Positions 33,751-42,739 of a stretch of 64,000 nt of DNA are shown in pieces. Both the position numbers and the translations under genes were made by a program. The notes beneath the pieces were generated by a model, which saw only the letters and a program-made list of their open reading frames with translations, did not search any database and had not been told where the DNA came from. The stretch is from an uncultured Collinsella sp. (GTDB lineage: Bacteria > Actinomycetota > Coriobacteriia > Coriobacteriales > Coriobacteriaceae). Positions within the stretch are counted from its first letter, which is position 1; each line of letters begins with the position of its first letter. Location: assembly GCA_900540845.1 (NCBI GenBank), contig UQHS01000001.1:121913-185912 (forward strand). The letters are read 5' to 3'.

Positions 33751-34916
33751 ACGAGCTGCGCATGTATGTGGAGCACCTGTTTGAGGGTAGGGTGCTCACC
33801 CCGGAGAACATAGAGCTTAAAGAGGAGATCTACGGCAATCTCGTGGCGCGCTACGAGGATTTGCTCGCCGATGGCGTGGATGAGGCCGAGGCGCTGCGCC
33901 GCACCAAAGAAAGCATGGCGAGCGTCGATGACGTGCTCGATGGCGATGCGTTCGATCACGATGACGCAGTCGTTGCGACGTCGGGTGAAGCGCCGGTAGA
34001 GGAAGCACCCGCTGCGGTAACAACGTCCTTGGACGAACATGCGCCCGCTGCGACGACTCCCCTGGGCGCAGCTGATGCTGTCGAGCCTGGCGCAACTCGT
34101 CCTGGTGGCCCCACGCCCGTTACGGAGCCGGGCACGGCAACCCTGCACCCGCAGCCCGAGCAACCGGTAAAGCGTCGCCGTGTGTGGCCCTTGGTACTCG
34201 TCTTTATAGTCGCAATCGTCCTCCTTCTCGGCATAGGTCTCGCGAGCTGTAGTCTGATGACTGGTGTCCGAGCGTTCACGCAGGACGCGAACGTGAGTGT
34301 GGGCAAAGATGGCGTTCACGTAGAAGATGGTAACAACGTGGTGGACGTGAGCCCCAACGGCGGCGTTTCGGTATATTCGGAGGATTCCGGCATTGTCGTC
34401 GAGCCAGATGGAACGGTCATTTTGGACGGTGAGGCCGGCGACGAGTTGATCCGCTCGGTGGTGAATAGCAACTACAATGACGTGGTGACATACGTTGGCA
34501 AGAGCTTTGACGATGTCGACTCCCTCGATGTGCTCATCTTCAATCTGCCTATGGGCGAGTGGGCCGCGAACTTGGACGTGACACGCGGCAACGGCGTGTT
34601 GCGCTTCGACTACGTGCGCGTTCCGAGCTACTTTGAAGGTGAGTCCGTTGGCGCTGCGCTCGCATACAACGTCACCGCGTTGTTCTGCGCCGTGCCCGAT
34701 GCGCAAAAGATCCAGGTAACGGTATCGGAGAGCGATGAGGTGAATGAGCACGAGTGCTACGTCTTTAATCGCGCGACGGTTGAGGAAATGTACGGAGTGG
34801 CGCTCAACGCCGACATGGTGAACGAGGCGGGATGGAAGCAGCTCAAGAACGATAACCTGTATAAGCATGATTTTGCTGAGCGGATGCTCGATCGCGCTGA
34901 GAGTGACGCGCGGTAG
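33747..34916 (+). CDS. Membrane protein with N-terminal HAAS/DUF1700-like domain, PadR partner
   Basis: Protein of 389 residues. Residues 1-70 (MNELRMYVEHLFEG.., AEALRRTKESMASVDDVLDG) resemble the helical HAAS/permease-prefix domain that accompanies PadR regulators. An Ala/Pro/Thr-rich acidic linker (about 75-145) leads to one membrane helix near 150-172 (VWPLVLVFIVAIVLLLGIGL). An extracytoplasmic beta-rich region (about 175-385) recalls DUF4097-type stacked-strand repeats (VGKDGVHVEDGNNVVDVSPN). A sensor or adaptor for the PadR protein is a reasonable guess; the true function is unknown. Confidence 0.75.
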   Translation: MNELRMYVEHLFEGRVLTPENIELKEEIYGNLVARYEDLLADGVDEAEALRRTKESMASVDDVLDGDAFDHDDAVVATSGEAPVEEAPAAVTTSLDEHAPAATTPLGAADAVEPGATRPGGPTPVTEPGTATLHPQPEQPVKRRRVWPLVLVFIVAIVLLLGIGLASCSLMTGVRAFTQDANVSVGKDGVHVEDGNNVVDVSPNGGVSVYSEDSGIVVEPDGTVILDGEAGDELIRSVVNSNYNDVVTYVGKSFDDVDSLDVLIFNLPMGEWAANLDVTRGNGVLRFDYVRVPSYFEGESVGAALAYNVTALFCAVPDAQKIQVTVSESDEVNEHECYVFNRATVEEMYGVALNADMVNEAGWKQLKNDNLYKHDFAERMLDRAESDAR

Positions 34917-35128
34917 ACCCGTTGCCAAAGTTGAGAGCGCAGCACTTTCGGGTATGCGAGCTTTGGTATCGTAGTGCGGAGTAGCAGCCGCTTTATGCTC
35001 CGCAAAGCCACAGGATTCATACAAGAATTATGTCAAAAAGGTCACTTGTCTATTAACGGACGATACGCAAGTTTATGTAATTCAACGCCCAGCCTGCGCG
35101 TTACAATTAAAGAAGATACCTGCGGATG

Positions 35129-35170
35129 GCCCGCCCGAGCATACCCGTGAAGGGGCTCGGGCGGGTTTTT
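35129..35170 (+). terminator. Terminator upstream of the esterase pair
   Basis: GCCCGCCCGAGC..GCTCGGGCGGGTTTTT; closes the PadR operon about 210 bases after its last stop, or attenuates the esterase transcript. Between 34917 and 35128 nothing else is recognisable. Confidence 0.75.
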
Positions 35171-35195
35171 CTAAAGAGCGCAAGGGAGCACAGAT

Positions 35196-36032
35196 ATGGC
35201 GCAGATCAGCATCGATTATTTCTCCAGTTCGCTCATGCGAACCACCACCATCGACATCATCCTGCCGTTCGACGGCATGGGGGAGGCGATGGGCGTGGAC
35301 GCTGCACTCGTGCGCGGTGAGGATGAGCGCACGGCTCAGGCAGCCTATCCGCCGGCGCGCGAGCCCTACCGGGTGCTCATCCTGCTTCACGGAATCACCG
35401 GCAACCACACCGACTGGATCTCGGAGTCGCGCATTCGCCAGTGGGCCACTGAGCGCCACCTCGCCGTGGTCATGCCGTCGGGTTACAACGCCTTCTACCT
35501 CGACCAGCCCGACCTGCATAACTTCTACGGCCGCTTTGTAGGGCAGGAGCTCGTGCAGGTCATACGCCGTATCTTGCCCGTGAGCGATCGCCGTGAGGAC
35601 ACGTTCATCGGCGGCATCTCCATGGGCGCCTACGGGGCGCTGCGCGCCGGTCTCAAGTACAGTGAGAACTTCGGCGCCATCATCTCGTTCTCCACCGCCA
35701 TGGTGGCGGAGAGCATCGAGAGCGTGGTCAACGATGACATCTTCTTCTTGAGTCGCCCGTTTTTGGAAGCCACGTTTGGCGATCTGGCGCAGGTGCCGGG
35801 CAGCGACAAGGACCCCGCGCGCCTGGCCGCGGACATCGTGTACTGTGACCGTCCGCGCCCGCGCGTCTTCATGGCGTGCGGCTCGAGCGACCCACTTGCC
35901 TATCCCAACCGCGTGCTCGCCGACCGTATGCGCGCAGCAGGCCTGCAGGTGGAGCATCGCGAGATGCCCGGCGGCCACGATTGGGAGTTTTGGAACATGG
36001 CGCTGCCGCAGGCACTCGACTGGCTGTTTTAA
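35196..36032 (+). CDS. Esterase, alpha/beta hydrolase (tributyrin esterase/EsterD-like)
   Basis: Protein of 278 residues. Alpha/beta fold with LLHGITGNHTDWI (oxyanion region), nucleophile elbow GGISMGAYGALRAGL near residue 132, and a C-terminal GGHDWEFWN carrying the catalytic His. No signal peptide. The family hydrolyses short-chain acyl esters, including acetyl groups on sugars. It is followed at 12 bases by a related gene; the two probably arose by duplication. Confidence 0.88.
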   Translation: MAQISIDYFSSSLMRTTTIDIILPFDGMGEAMGVDAALVRGEDERTAQAAYPPAREPYRVLILLHGITGNHTDWISESRIRQWATERHLAVVMPSGYNAFYLDQPDLHNFYGRFVGQELVQVIRRILPVSDRREDTFIGGISMGAYGALRAGLKYSENFGAIISFSTAMVAESIESVVNDDIFFLSRPFLEATFGDLAQVPGSDKDPARLAADIVYCDRPRPRVFMACGSSDPLAYPNRVLADRMRAAGLQVEHREMPGGHDWEFWNMALPQALDWLF

Positions 36033-36044
36033 GGAGGCGTGAAG

Positions 36045-36911
36045 ATGGCGCTGCTCAGGATTGACTTCTACTCGCGCTACCTCAAGCGCAACGTGATGCT
36101 CACGGCTGTCGTGCCGGCCGACAAGATGGACGGCGACAAGCTCGCCAAGCGTCGCCGCGGCCCGTACCGCACGGTCTATTTGCTGCACGGCCTTTTTGGC
36201 CAGGATGTGGATTGGATTGATCGCACCCATGTGGTCGAGACGGCTGAGGCGCGCGATGTCGTGGTGATCATGCCCTCGGGCGAGGACGGGCTCTACCTCA
36301 ACAAGCCCGAGATCGACGAATGGCACGGCAAGTTCATCAGCGAGGAGTTGGTGGAGTTCACGAGGCGTCTGCTGCCCCTTTCGGCAAAACGCGAGGACAC
36401 GGCGCTCGCGGGCATCTCGATCGGAGCGTACACGGCGGTTATCAACGGCCTGCTGCGACCGGATCGCTTCGGCAGCATCATCTCGCTGTCGGGCGCCTTC
36501 ATGCGTGATCGGGTGCTCGAGGCGGTTGAGTCGCATTCGCCGCGCAAGCGCCGCTACTACGAGAGGTTCTTTGGAGACCTCGACACGGTGATCGGTTCGG
36601 AGAAGGACTACGCGGCGTTGATCGAGCGCTTCCGCGATAACCCGGATTTGCCCAAGCCGCGCTTTTACGGCGCGTGCGGCGAGCACGATAACCTGTGTCA
36701 GAGCAACCGCGACGTAGTTGCCCTGCTGCGCGACGCCGGTTTCGACGTGACGTATCACGAGCCGGATATCGGTGTGCACGAGTGGCCGTTCTGGAACGCG
36801 TGGATCGACTGCGCGCTCGATTGGTACGCACCGGGTGAGATGCGCCCCTCCACGGCCGAGCCGGACTACTCTGCGCTCACGAGCCTGCGCCCACCTGAGA
36901 ATGGCGCGTAG
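36045..36911 (+). CDS. Esterase, alpha/beta hydrolase, paralogue of the preceding gene
   Basis: Protein of 288 residues. Same architecture: YLLHGLFGQDVDWIDRT, VVVIMPSGEDGLYLNKP, nucleophile motif AGISIGAYTAVINGLL near residue 127, and HEWPFWNAWID in place of the GGHDW..WN catalytic His region. ATG 36045 follows AAGGAGG; the GTG at 36039 is too close to that site. Sequence drift from its neighbour is high, so substrates probably differ. Confidence 0.87.
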   Translation: MALLRIDFYSRYLKRNVMLTAVVPADKMDGDKLAKRRRGPYRTVYLLHGLFGQDVDWIDRTHVVETAEARDVVVIMPSGEDGLYLNKPEIDEWHGKFISEELVEFTRRLLPLSAKREDTALAGISIGAYTAVINGLLRPDRFGSIISLSGAFMRDRVLEAVESHSPRKRRYYERFFGDLDTVIGSEKDYAALIERFRDNPDLPKPRFYGACGEHDNLCQSNRDVVALLRDAGFDVTYHEPDIGVHEWPFWNAWIDCALDWYAPGEMRPSTAEPDYSALTSLRPPENGA

Positions 36912-36956
36912 CGGGGTCTTCGGTTGCGGGGGCGGCAATCTGCGCGCGAGCATGAG

Positions 36957-36990
36957 GGCCTCGATTCGGAGCTGCCTCCAAATCGAGGCC
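36957..36990. terminator. Hairpin between convergent esterase and mscS genes
   Basis: GGCCTCGATT..AATCGAGGCC with a 14-base loop, no T-run on either strand. Confidence 0.4.
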
Positions 36991-37006
36991 GGTTCGATCG
37001 AGGTCT

Positions 37007-37768
37007 TTACACGAGCGCGGCGATGGCGCGGACCACGGCGTCTGCTGCCGCGGAGGTCTTCGCGGCGTCCTCAACCTGAAACACGATTTTGCCCTTGATG
37101 CCGAGCTCCGAGATCTCGGAGAAGAGGACGCGCGGCCCGTCGATGACAGGGGAGGCGGAGCCGGCGGCTTCGCGAGCGAGGTTGGTGAGCTGCGCGGCGA
37201 GGCCGTCCATGTCGTCCACGCGCGCGCTGCCGTCTTCGCCAAGGCGCGGAACGGCGAAGGGAACGCTGACGCGGCTGGCTGGCAACAGGTGCACAAGCGC
37301 CGTCTTGGAGATGATGGAGTTGGGGATGATGACGGTCTGTCCCATGGCGTCGCGAATGGTGGTGTGGCGCCACGTCACATCTTGCACGACGCCGCGCTCG
37401 GACCCGACCTCGATATTATCGCCAGGCTTTACGATACCCATGAAGGTGACCTGCAGGCCGCCGATGAGATTGGACAGCGTGTCTTGAAAGCCCAGGGACA
37501 CGGCGATGCCACCGACGCCAAGAGCGGCTACAAGGGCGTTTGCATTGACGCCGAAGCACGCGTCGAGAATAACGCTCGCTCCGGTGGCCCAGATGACGCC
37601 GCGAGCGATGTTGATGATGATGCTCGAGGAGGGCAGCGGGTTGCAGTCGCGTTCGAGAAAGTGGCGCAGTGCTCGGCTGGCGATGCGCGCGATGATGGCG
37701 GTCGCGACGATGAGGACGATCGCCCATAGGACGCTCTGCACGAACGGAATCTTGAAGAACGTAAACAC
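37007..37768 (-). CDS. MscS-family mechanosensitive ion channel
   Basis: Protein of 253 residues. Two N-terminal membrane helices (VQSVLWAIVLIVATAII; NIARGVIWATGASVIL) then the pore helix TM3 (ALVAALGVGGIAVSLGFQDTLSNLIGG) and the beta domain (GIVKPGDNIEV, TWRHTTIRDAMGQTVIIPNS). Opens on membrane tension to release solutes during hypo-osmotic shock. GTG 37768 has TTGGAGG upstream. The upstream gene on the same strand is separated only by a palindromic repeat, so co-transcription is plausible. Confidence 0.92.
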   Translation of the reverse strand: MFTFFKIPFVQSVLWAIVLIVATAIIARIASRALRHFLERDCNPLPSSSIIINIARGVIWATGASVILDACFGVNANALVAALGVGGIAVSLGFQDTLSNLIGGLQVTFMGIVKPGDNIEVGSERGVVQDVTWRHTTIRDAMGQTVIIPNSIISKTALVHLLPASRVSVPFAVPRLGEDGSARVDDMDGLAAQLTNLAREAAGSASPVIDGPRVLFSEISELGIKGKIVFQVEDAAKTSAAADAVVRAIAALV

Positions 37769-37786
37769 GGTTTCCTCCAATAGCGA

Positions 37787-37878
37787 ATCTGGGGACGGGT
37801 GCACTATTGCACATTCTGCCAGCGGCGCCGAAGGTGAATGCATGGCCCCAATGTGCAATAGTGCACCCGTCCCCAGAT
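37787..37878. repeat. GGGGACGGGTGCA palindrome family, copy 3
   Basis: Perfect 29-bp arms (37787-37815, 37850-37878), loop 34. The right arm ends on the first base of the stop codon of the adjacent minus-strand gene; the left arm lies just upstream of the mscS ribosome site. Confidence 0.95.
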
Positions 37879-38306
37879 TACACGTTTCTTTGGGCGAGGC
37901 GGTCGGTGAAGCGCAGGAATAGCTCGTCGGAGAAGGCGATTTGTGCGTCGTTGTAGTGCACCATTGCCATGTTCTCGAGCATGCGCTCATAATCTTTGTC
38001 GGGCCGCAACCAGTTCGAAGTGTCCATGCAGTCGGCGATCTTGTCGAGAAACGCCATGCCCGCATTGATGGCACGCTCGCGCTCCTCCGCACTCGCGTTG
38101 CCCGGAAGCGTGTCGATGAGGTGACTGACGCACAGGTATTCATCGATCAACCCACGCTCGGGAATGGCGCGGAAAATGCGTTCGATCTCGGCAAGCTCGC
38201 TGTCTGAGTAGAGGTGTACGAGCGGTAGCACGACGCCGGCGATGGAATTGCCGAGCAGTGAGAGCGCGTCGGAGATGAGGTAGCGCAAGACGGCGCCTTT
38301 GAACAT
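37878..38306 (-). CDS. Unknown helical protein
   Basis: Protein of 142 residues with no recognised family. One hydrophobic stretch near residues 8-30 (YLISDALSLLGNSIAGVVLPLV) could insert in the membrane or pack in a helical core; the remainder is helical, with conserved-looking SNWLRPDKDYERMLENMAMVH. ATG 38306 follows AAAGGA; the frame is open upstream through a repeat but lacks a site there. It precedes mscS on the same strand. Confidence 0.6.
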   Translation of the reverse strand: MFKGAVLRYLISDALSLLGNSIAGVVLPLVHLYSDSELAEIERIFRAIPERGLIDEYLCVSHLIDTLPGNASAEERERAINAGMAFLDKIADCMDTSNWLRPDKDYERMLENMAMVHYNDAQIAFSDELFLRFTDRLAQRNV

Positions 38307-38352
38307 GGGAGTCCTTTCGAACAGGGCGGTATGTCCCGCCGTTGTTCGATAG

Positions 38353-38378
38353 TAAAAACCCCGACGTAGCGTCGGGGT
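38353..38378 (-). terminator. Minus-strand terminator after the phosphatase gene
   Basis: On the minus strand CCCCGAC..GTCGGGG is followed by TTTTTACT. Lies upstream of the unknown gene at 37878-38306, isolating it from the phosphatase gene. Confidence 0.75.
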
Positions 38379-38414
38379 CAAAGGCTCCCATAAATCCTTC
38401 ACGATGCTCAGTAG

Positions 38415-38492
38415 GGGGACGGGTGCACTTTTGCGCATCGGAAGCGCTGGGCGCGGGATTCAAAGGCGATGCGCAAAAGTGCACCCGTCCCC
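38415..38492. repeat. GGGGACGGGTGCA palindrome family, copy 4
   Basis: Perfect 26-bp arms (38415-38440, 38467-38492), loop 26, followed by the AGATTGCGCAC flank typical of the family. Confidence 0.95.
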
Positions 38493-38570
38493 AGATTGCG
38501 CACGGCGTGTGCGGGGCTTCTCGCCCGTATCGCGCATCTCAGACGTAAGCGGTCTATCGACGCGCAGCGA

Positions 38571-38663
38571 CTAGCGTTCGAGACAGCGCTCGCGGAACGC
38601 GGCGATTTCATCCTCGCTGATGCCGAGGGCCCCGGTGATGTAGCCCGCAAAGCCGCCATACGG
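38571..38663 (-). other. Detached C-terminal coding tail of the phosphatase gene
   Basis: After the TAG at 38664-38666 the same frame stays open for 30 codons, reading PYGGFAGYITGALGISEDEI and ending at a TAG at 38571-38573. The tail looks like the normal C-terminus of this phosphatase family, so the upstream TAG is probably a nonsense mutation. Confidence 0.6.
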
Positions 38664-39383
38664 CTAGAGAGCCCGCTCGACCGCCTCGAAATAGCATCGC
38701 GACGCGGGGGAGTCCAGCGTGAGCTCGATGGGCGCGTAGAAGTTGGTGGCGAGATAGTCGTCGAGGATGTCATCGCGGCTCACGCCGAGCATGGTCTCGA
38801 CGAGCGCCGAGCCCATGCCGCAGCGGTCACGCCCCACATAGCAGTGCCACAGCGCCGCTCCCTCCTCGACATCGAGAACAGCGCGCACAAAGGCACGATA
38901 CCCGTTGATGCCCGTTTCGTCGGTGAGCATGTGCGGGTACAGCAGCGTCATGAACTCGGTCGGATCACCCTGGGCCATCGCTTCGAGCTTGTACTCGAAC
39001 TCTGTCTTTTCATGCTCTTGGGTGACGCCCACCTGGTGGTCGGAGAAGATCTCGGCGTGCAGGTAGTGCGCGGCGGGGATGCGCTCCATGGGGTCGGGGA
39101 ACTCGGAGAGCTCGATAAGGTTGCGAAAATCCACAACCAAGCGGAGGTCGTACTCGTCGCGCAGGCGAGAGATGTCGGCGTACGAGCCAAAGCCCAGCGT
39201 GCCGGAGCGCAGCAGCATGCCGGGTTTCACGCGGCGCCCGTCGGCGCCGACCATGCCGCCCAGGTCGCGCGTGTTGGGGAGCTTTTCAAAATCGATGCGG
39301 CCGTAGCCCAGGCGGGAGGCAGGTGTCGCCGGCGGCAGATCGACGGTGTCGGGAAGCTCGTCACCCCAAAAGTTCTGTGCCAT
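38664..39383 (-). CDS. Tyrosine/serine protein phosphatase (Y_phosphatase3), C-terminus cut by in-frame TAG
   Basis: Protein of 239 residues as read. N-terminal NTRDLGGMVGADGRRVKPG is the family's opening motif; the CX5R active site is HCYVGRDRCGMG near residue 186, where most members have GKDRTG. General acid region DFRNLIELSEFPDP. Such enzymes dephosphorylate phosphotyrosine proteins or phosphoinositides. The catalytic loop is complete, but about 30 C-terminal codons follow an in-frame amber stop, so activity or stability may be impaired. ATG 39383 lies a few bases after GGAGG. Confidence 0.83.
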   Translation of the reverse strand: MAQNFWGDELPDTVDLPPATPASRLGYGRIDFEKLPNTRDLGGMVGADGRRVKPGMLLRSGTLGFGSYADISRLRDEYDLRLVVDFRNLIELSEFPDPMERIPAAHYLHAEIFSDHQVGVTQEHEKTEFEYKLEAMAQGDPTEFMTLLYPHMLTDETGINGYRAFVRAVLDVEEGAALWHCYVGRDRCGMGSALVETMLGVSRDDILDDYLATNFYAPIELTLDSPASRCYFEAVERAL

Positions 39384-39399
39384 ACGGACCTCCGTGTCT

Positions 39400-39538
39400 C
39401 AAATCGGGCGAAAAAGTAACAAGAATCTTTATTGTCCGAGTAGACGCCTGATTTGAAGACGGTCAACTGGGGTTTTGCCGTGAAAAAACACGGTCTACTT
39501 GGGGCGTCTCATTATTCGTTACATTTTCGCCCGATTTG
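39400..39538. repeat. 139-bp MITE-like imperfect inverted repeat
   Basis: Outer arms CAAATCGGGCGAAAAAGTAAC (39400 onward) and GTTACATTTTCGCCCGATTTG (ending 39538), with inner segments AGTAGACGCC and GGCGTCT also pairing. An inner GCCGTG/CACGGT hairpin lies at the apex. No ORF. Confidence 0.8.
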
Positions 39539-39570
39539 CGGTACGGGCGTGGTTTCTCGCTCGAAAGTGG

Positions 39571-39685
39571 CTCATTCGGATTTTCCACCTCCAAAAGGTC
39601 GGATTTTCTATTCCATGGATGTCGGATTGTCCATTTGGCCAAGGTCGGATTTTCTTGCGCTGGGGAGTCGGATTCTCAAAGATGC
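39571..39685 (+). repeat. Five degenerate GTCGGATTTTC repeats upstream of asnS
   Basis: CGGATTTTC, CGGATTTTC, CGGATTGTC, CGGATTTTC and CGGATTCTC occur near 39577, 39600, 39622, 39655 and 39669, mostly preceded by GT, spaced about 15-32 bases. Confidence 0.7.
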
Positions 39686-39773
39686 ATCGTTTGCCTTGTC
39701 AAAGCGCCCTCGCCGCACTTGGCTGCTACAATGGTGAGCTGTTGAACTGTTGAATCTACGCTAGGGAGCACGC

Positions 39774-41177
<1,404 letters not shown>

Positions 41178-41272
41178 GTCGGCGCCTCGGCTCGGTTAAG
41201 CCGGTGGCTCGTTCCGTTAAGGCTGGCGCGTCTAGTCTTGCTAAATTGATAGCGCCTCGGTTTCGCATAATT

Positions 41273-41333
41273 GAGGGTAATAACGACGAAAAACCCGCCG
41301 ATATCACGGCCGGATTTCGACGTTATTACCCTC
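41273..41333. repeat. GGGTA..AATGTCGAAA palindrome family, copy 2
   Basis: Left arm GAGGGTAATAACGACGAAA (from 41273), right arm TTTCGACGTTATTACCCTC (to 41333); near-perfect pairing. Confidence 0.85.
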
Positions 41334-41406
41334 TATTCGCATGCGGCGGGCGCAGGTCGTTCGCATGCGGCGGCAATGACGCTTCGGTTGGTGCGCGCGG
41401 CTGTGA

Positions 41407-41443
41407 AATGTGCATTTTTGCACCCGTCCCCAAAATGCACATT
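41407..41443. repeat. Partial GGGGACGGGTGCA element, copy 5
   Basis: AATGTGCATTTT and AAAATGCACATT arms enclose TGCACCCGTCCCC: one half of the full palindrome, folding on its flanks. The rest of 41444-41591 holds only the promoter and leader of the next gene. Confidence 0.8.
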
Positions 41444-41591
41444 GGGATTGAGGCGGGCTTCGTTAACACAACTGTAACGAGTTTGAGTGCGGCGCGCGGG
41501 CGCGCTAGTATATCCCTTGCGTGCTTTTGCAGGATAAAGTGCTTCGCCATGAGCGGTGAAGCCACGGACAGAGGAAACGGAGTTGATCGCC

Positions 41592-42593
41592 ATGCTGAGC
41601 ATCTCGCGCAGGAATTTCATCACCCTTGGAGCGGGCATGTTTGCCACCGGAGCGCTTGCGGGCTGTGGCGCAAACGACGCCTCTTCCGCCGCCGGCAGCT
41701 CGTCTGCCGCAAAGGACGCGTATAAGATCGGCGTGCTGCAGCTCACCGAGCACGGCGCCCTCGATCAGACCAACAAGGGCTTCGTGGCCGCGCTCGACGA
41801 GTCGGGCATCTCCTACAAGATCGACCAGCAGAACGCCCAGAACGACCAGTCCGCCTGCCAGACCATCGCGAGCAAACTCGTGAACGACGGCGACGACCTG
41901 ATTTTCGCCATCGCCACGCCCGCCGCGCAGGCGGTCGCCGGCGCCACCACCGATATCCCCATCGTGGGTTCCGCCATCACGGATTACGCCGAGAGCGGCC
42001 TGGTCGCGTCCAACGACGCCCCGGGCGGCAACGTGACCGGCACCTCCGACCTCACCCCCGTCACCGATCAGATCGACCTGCTGCGCCAGCTGCTGCCCGA
42101 GACCAAGCGCGTCGGCATCCTCTACTGCTCCGCGGAGTCCAACTCCGAGGTGCAGGTCGAGCTCGCCGAGGACGCCCTGGGCGTCGCCGGCATGGAGCAC
42201 GAGCGCTATTCCATCTCCTCGTCAAACGAAATCCAGCAGATGGTCGAGTCCATGGTCGGCAAGGTCGACGCGATATACGCTCCCACCGACAACACCATCG
42301 CCGCGGGTATGGCGACCGTCTCCATGGTCGCCAATGAGAATAAGCTCCCCGTCATCGTAGGTTGCGACACTATGGTCGAGGATGGAGGGCTGGCGTCGTA
42401 TAGCATCAACTATTACGACTTGGGCTATAAGGCGGGCGAGATGGCCGTGAAGATCCTCACCGAGGACGCCGATCCCGCCGATATGCCCATCGAGTACCTG
42501 TCGAGCGAAGAGTGCCAGCTCATCGTGAACCAGGCGACCGCCGACGCACTCGGCGTCGATATCTCGGTCCTTGAGGACGCTCAGATCGTCTAA
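41592..42593 (+). CDS. ABC transporter substrate-binding lipoprotein (TrpX/ABC_sub_bind family), copy 1
   Basis: Protein of 333 residues. N-terminal signal with RRNFITLG and lipobox LAGC near residue 21, a Ser/Ala linker, then the PF04392-type fold: YKIGVLQLTEHGALDQTNKGF, NDQSACQTIASKLV, LIFAIATPAAQAVAGATTDIPIVGSAITD and APTDNTIAAGMATVSMVANE. This family binds tryptophan or other small ligands in streptococcal TrpXYZ and related systems; the ligand here is unproven. First of two tandem binding-protein genes preceding permease and ATPase genes. ATG 41592 has CGGAG upstream. Confidence 0.9.
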   Translation: MLSISRRNFITLGAGMFATGALAGCGANDASSAAGSSSAAKDAYKIGVLQLTEHGALDQTNKGFVAALDESGISYKIDQQNAQNDQSACQTIASKLVNDGDDLIFAIATPAAQAVAGATTDIPIVGSAITDYAESGLVASNDAPGGNVTGTSDLTPVTDQIDLLRQLLPETKRVGILYCSAESNSEVQVELAEDALGVAGMEHERYSISSSNEIQQMVESMVGKVDAIYAPTDNTIAAGMATVSMVANENKLPVIVGCDTMVEDGGLASYSINYYDLGYKAGEMAVKILTEDADPADMPIEYLSSEECQLIVNQATADALGVDISVLEDAQIV

Positions 42594-42739
42594 CCTGCTC
42601 CGCAGTTCGAGCGAGTTTTGCCGAGGGTGGGCGCGTGTCCGTCCCGGCTTCGCCTTCCGGTGCATAGGCTTTGAGCATCCTTGCCATCCATTCAAATCAT
42701 GACGCGTCCGATAACAAGGGGCGCACAAGGAGCATACCC

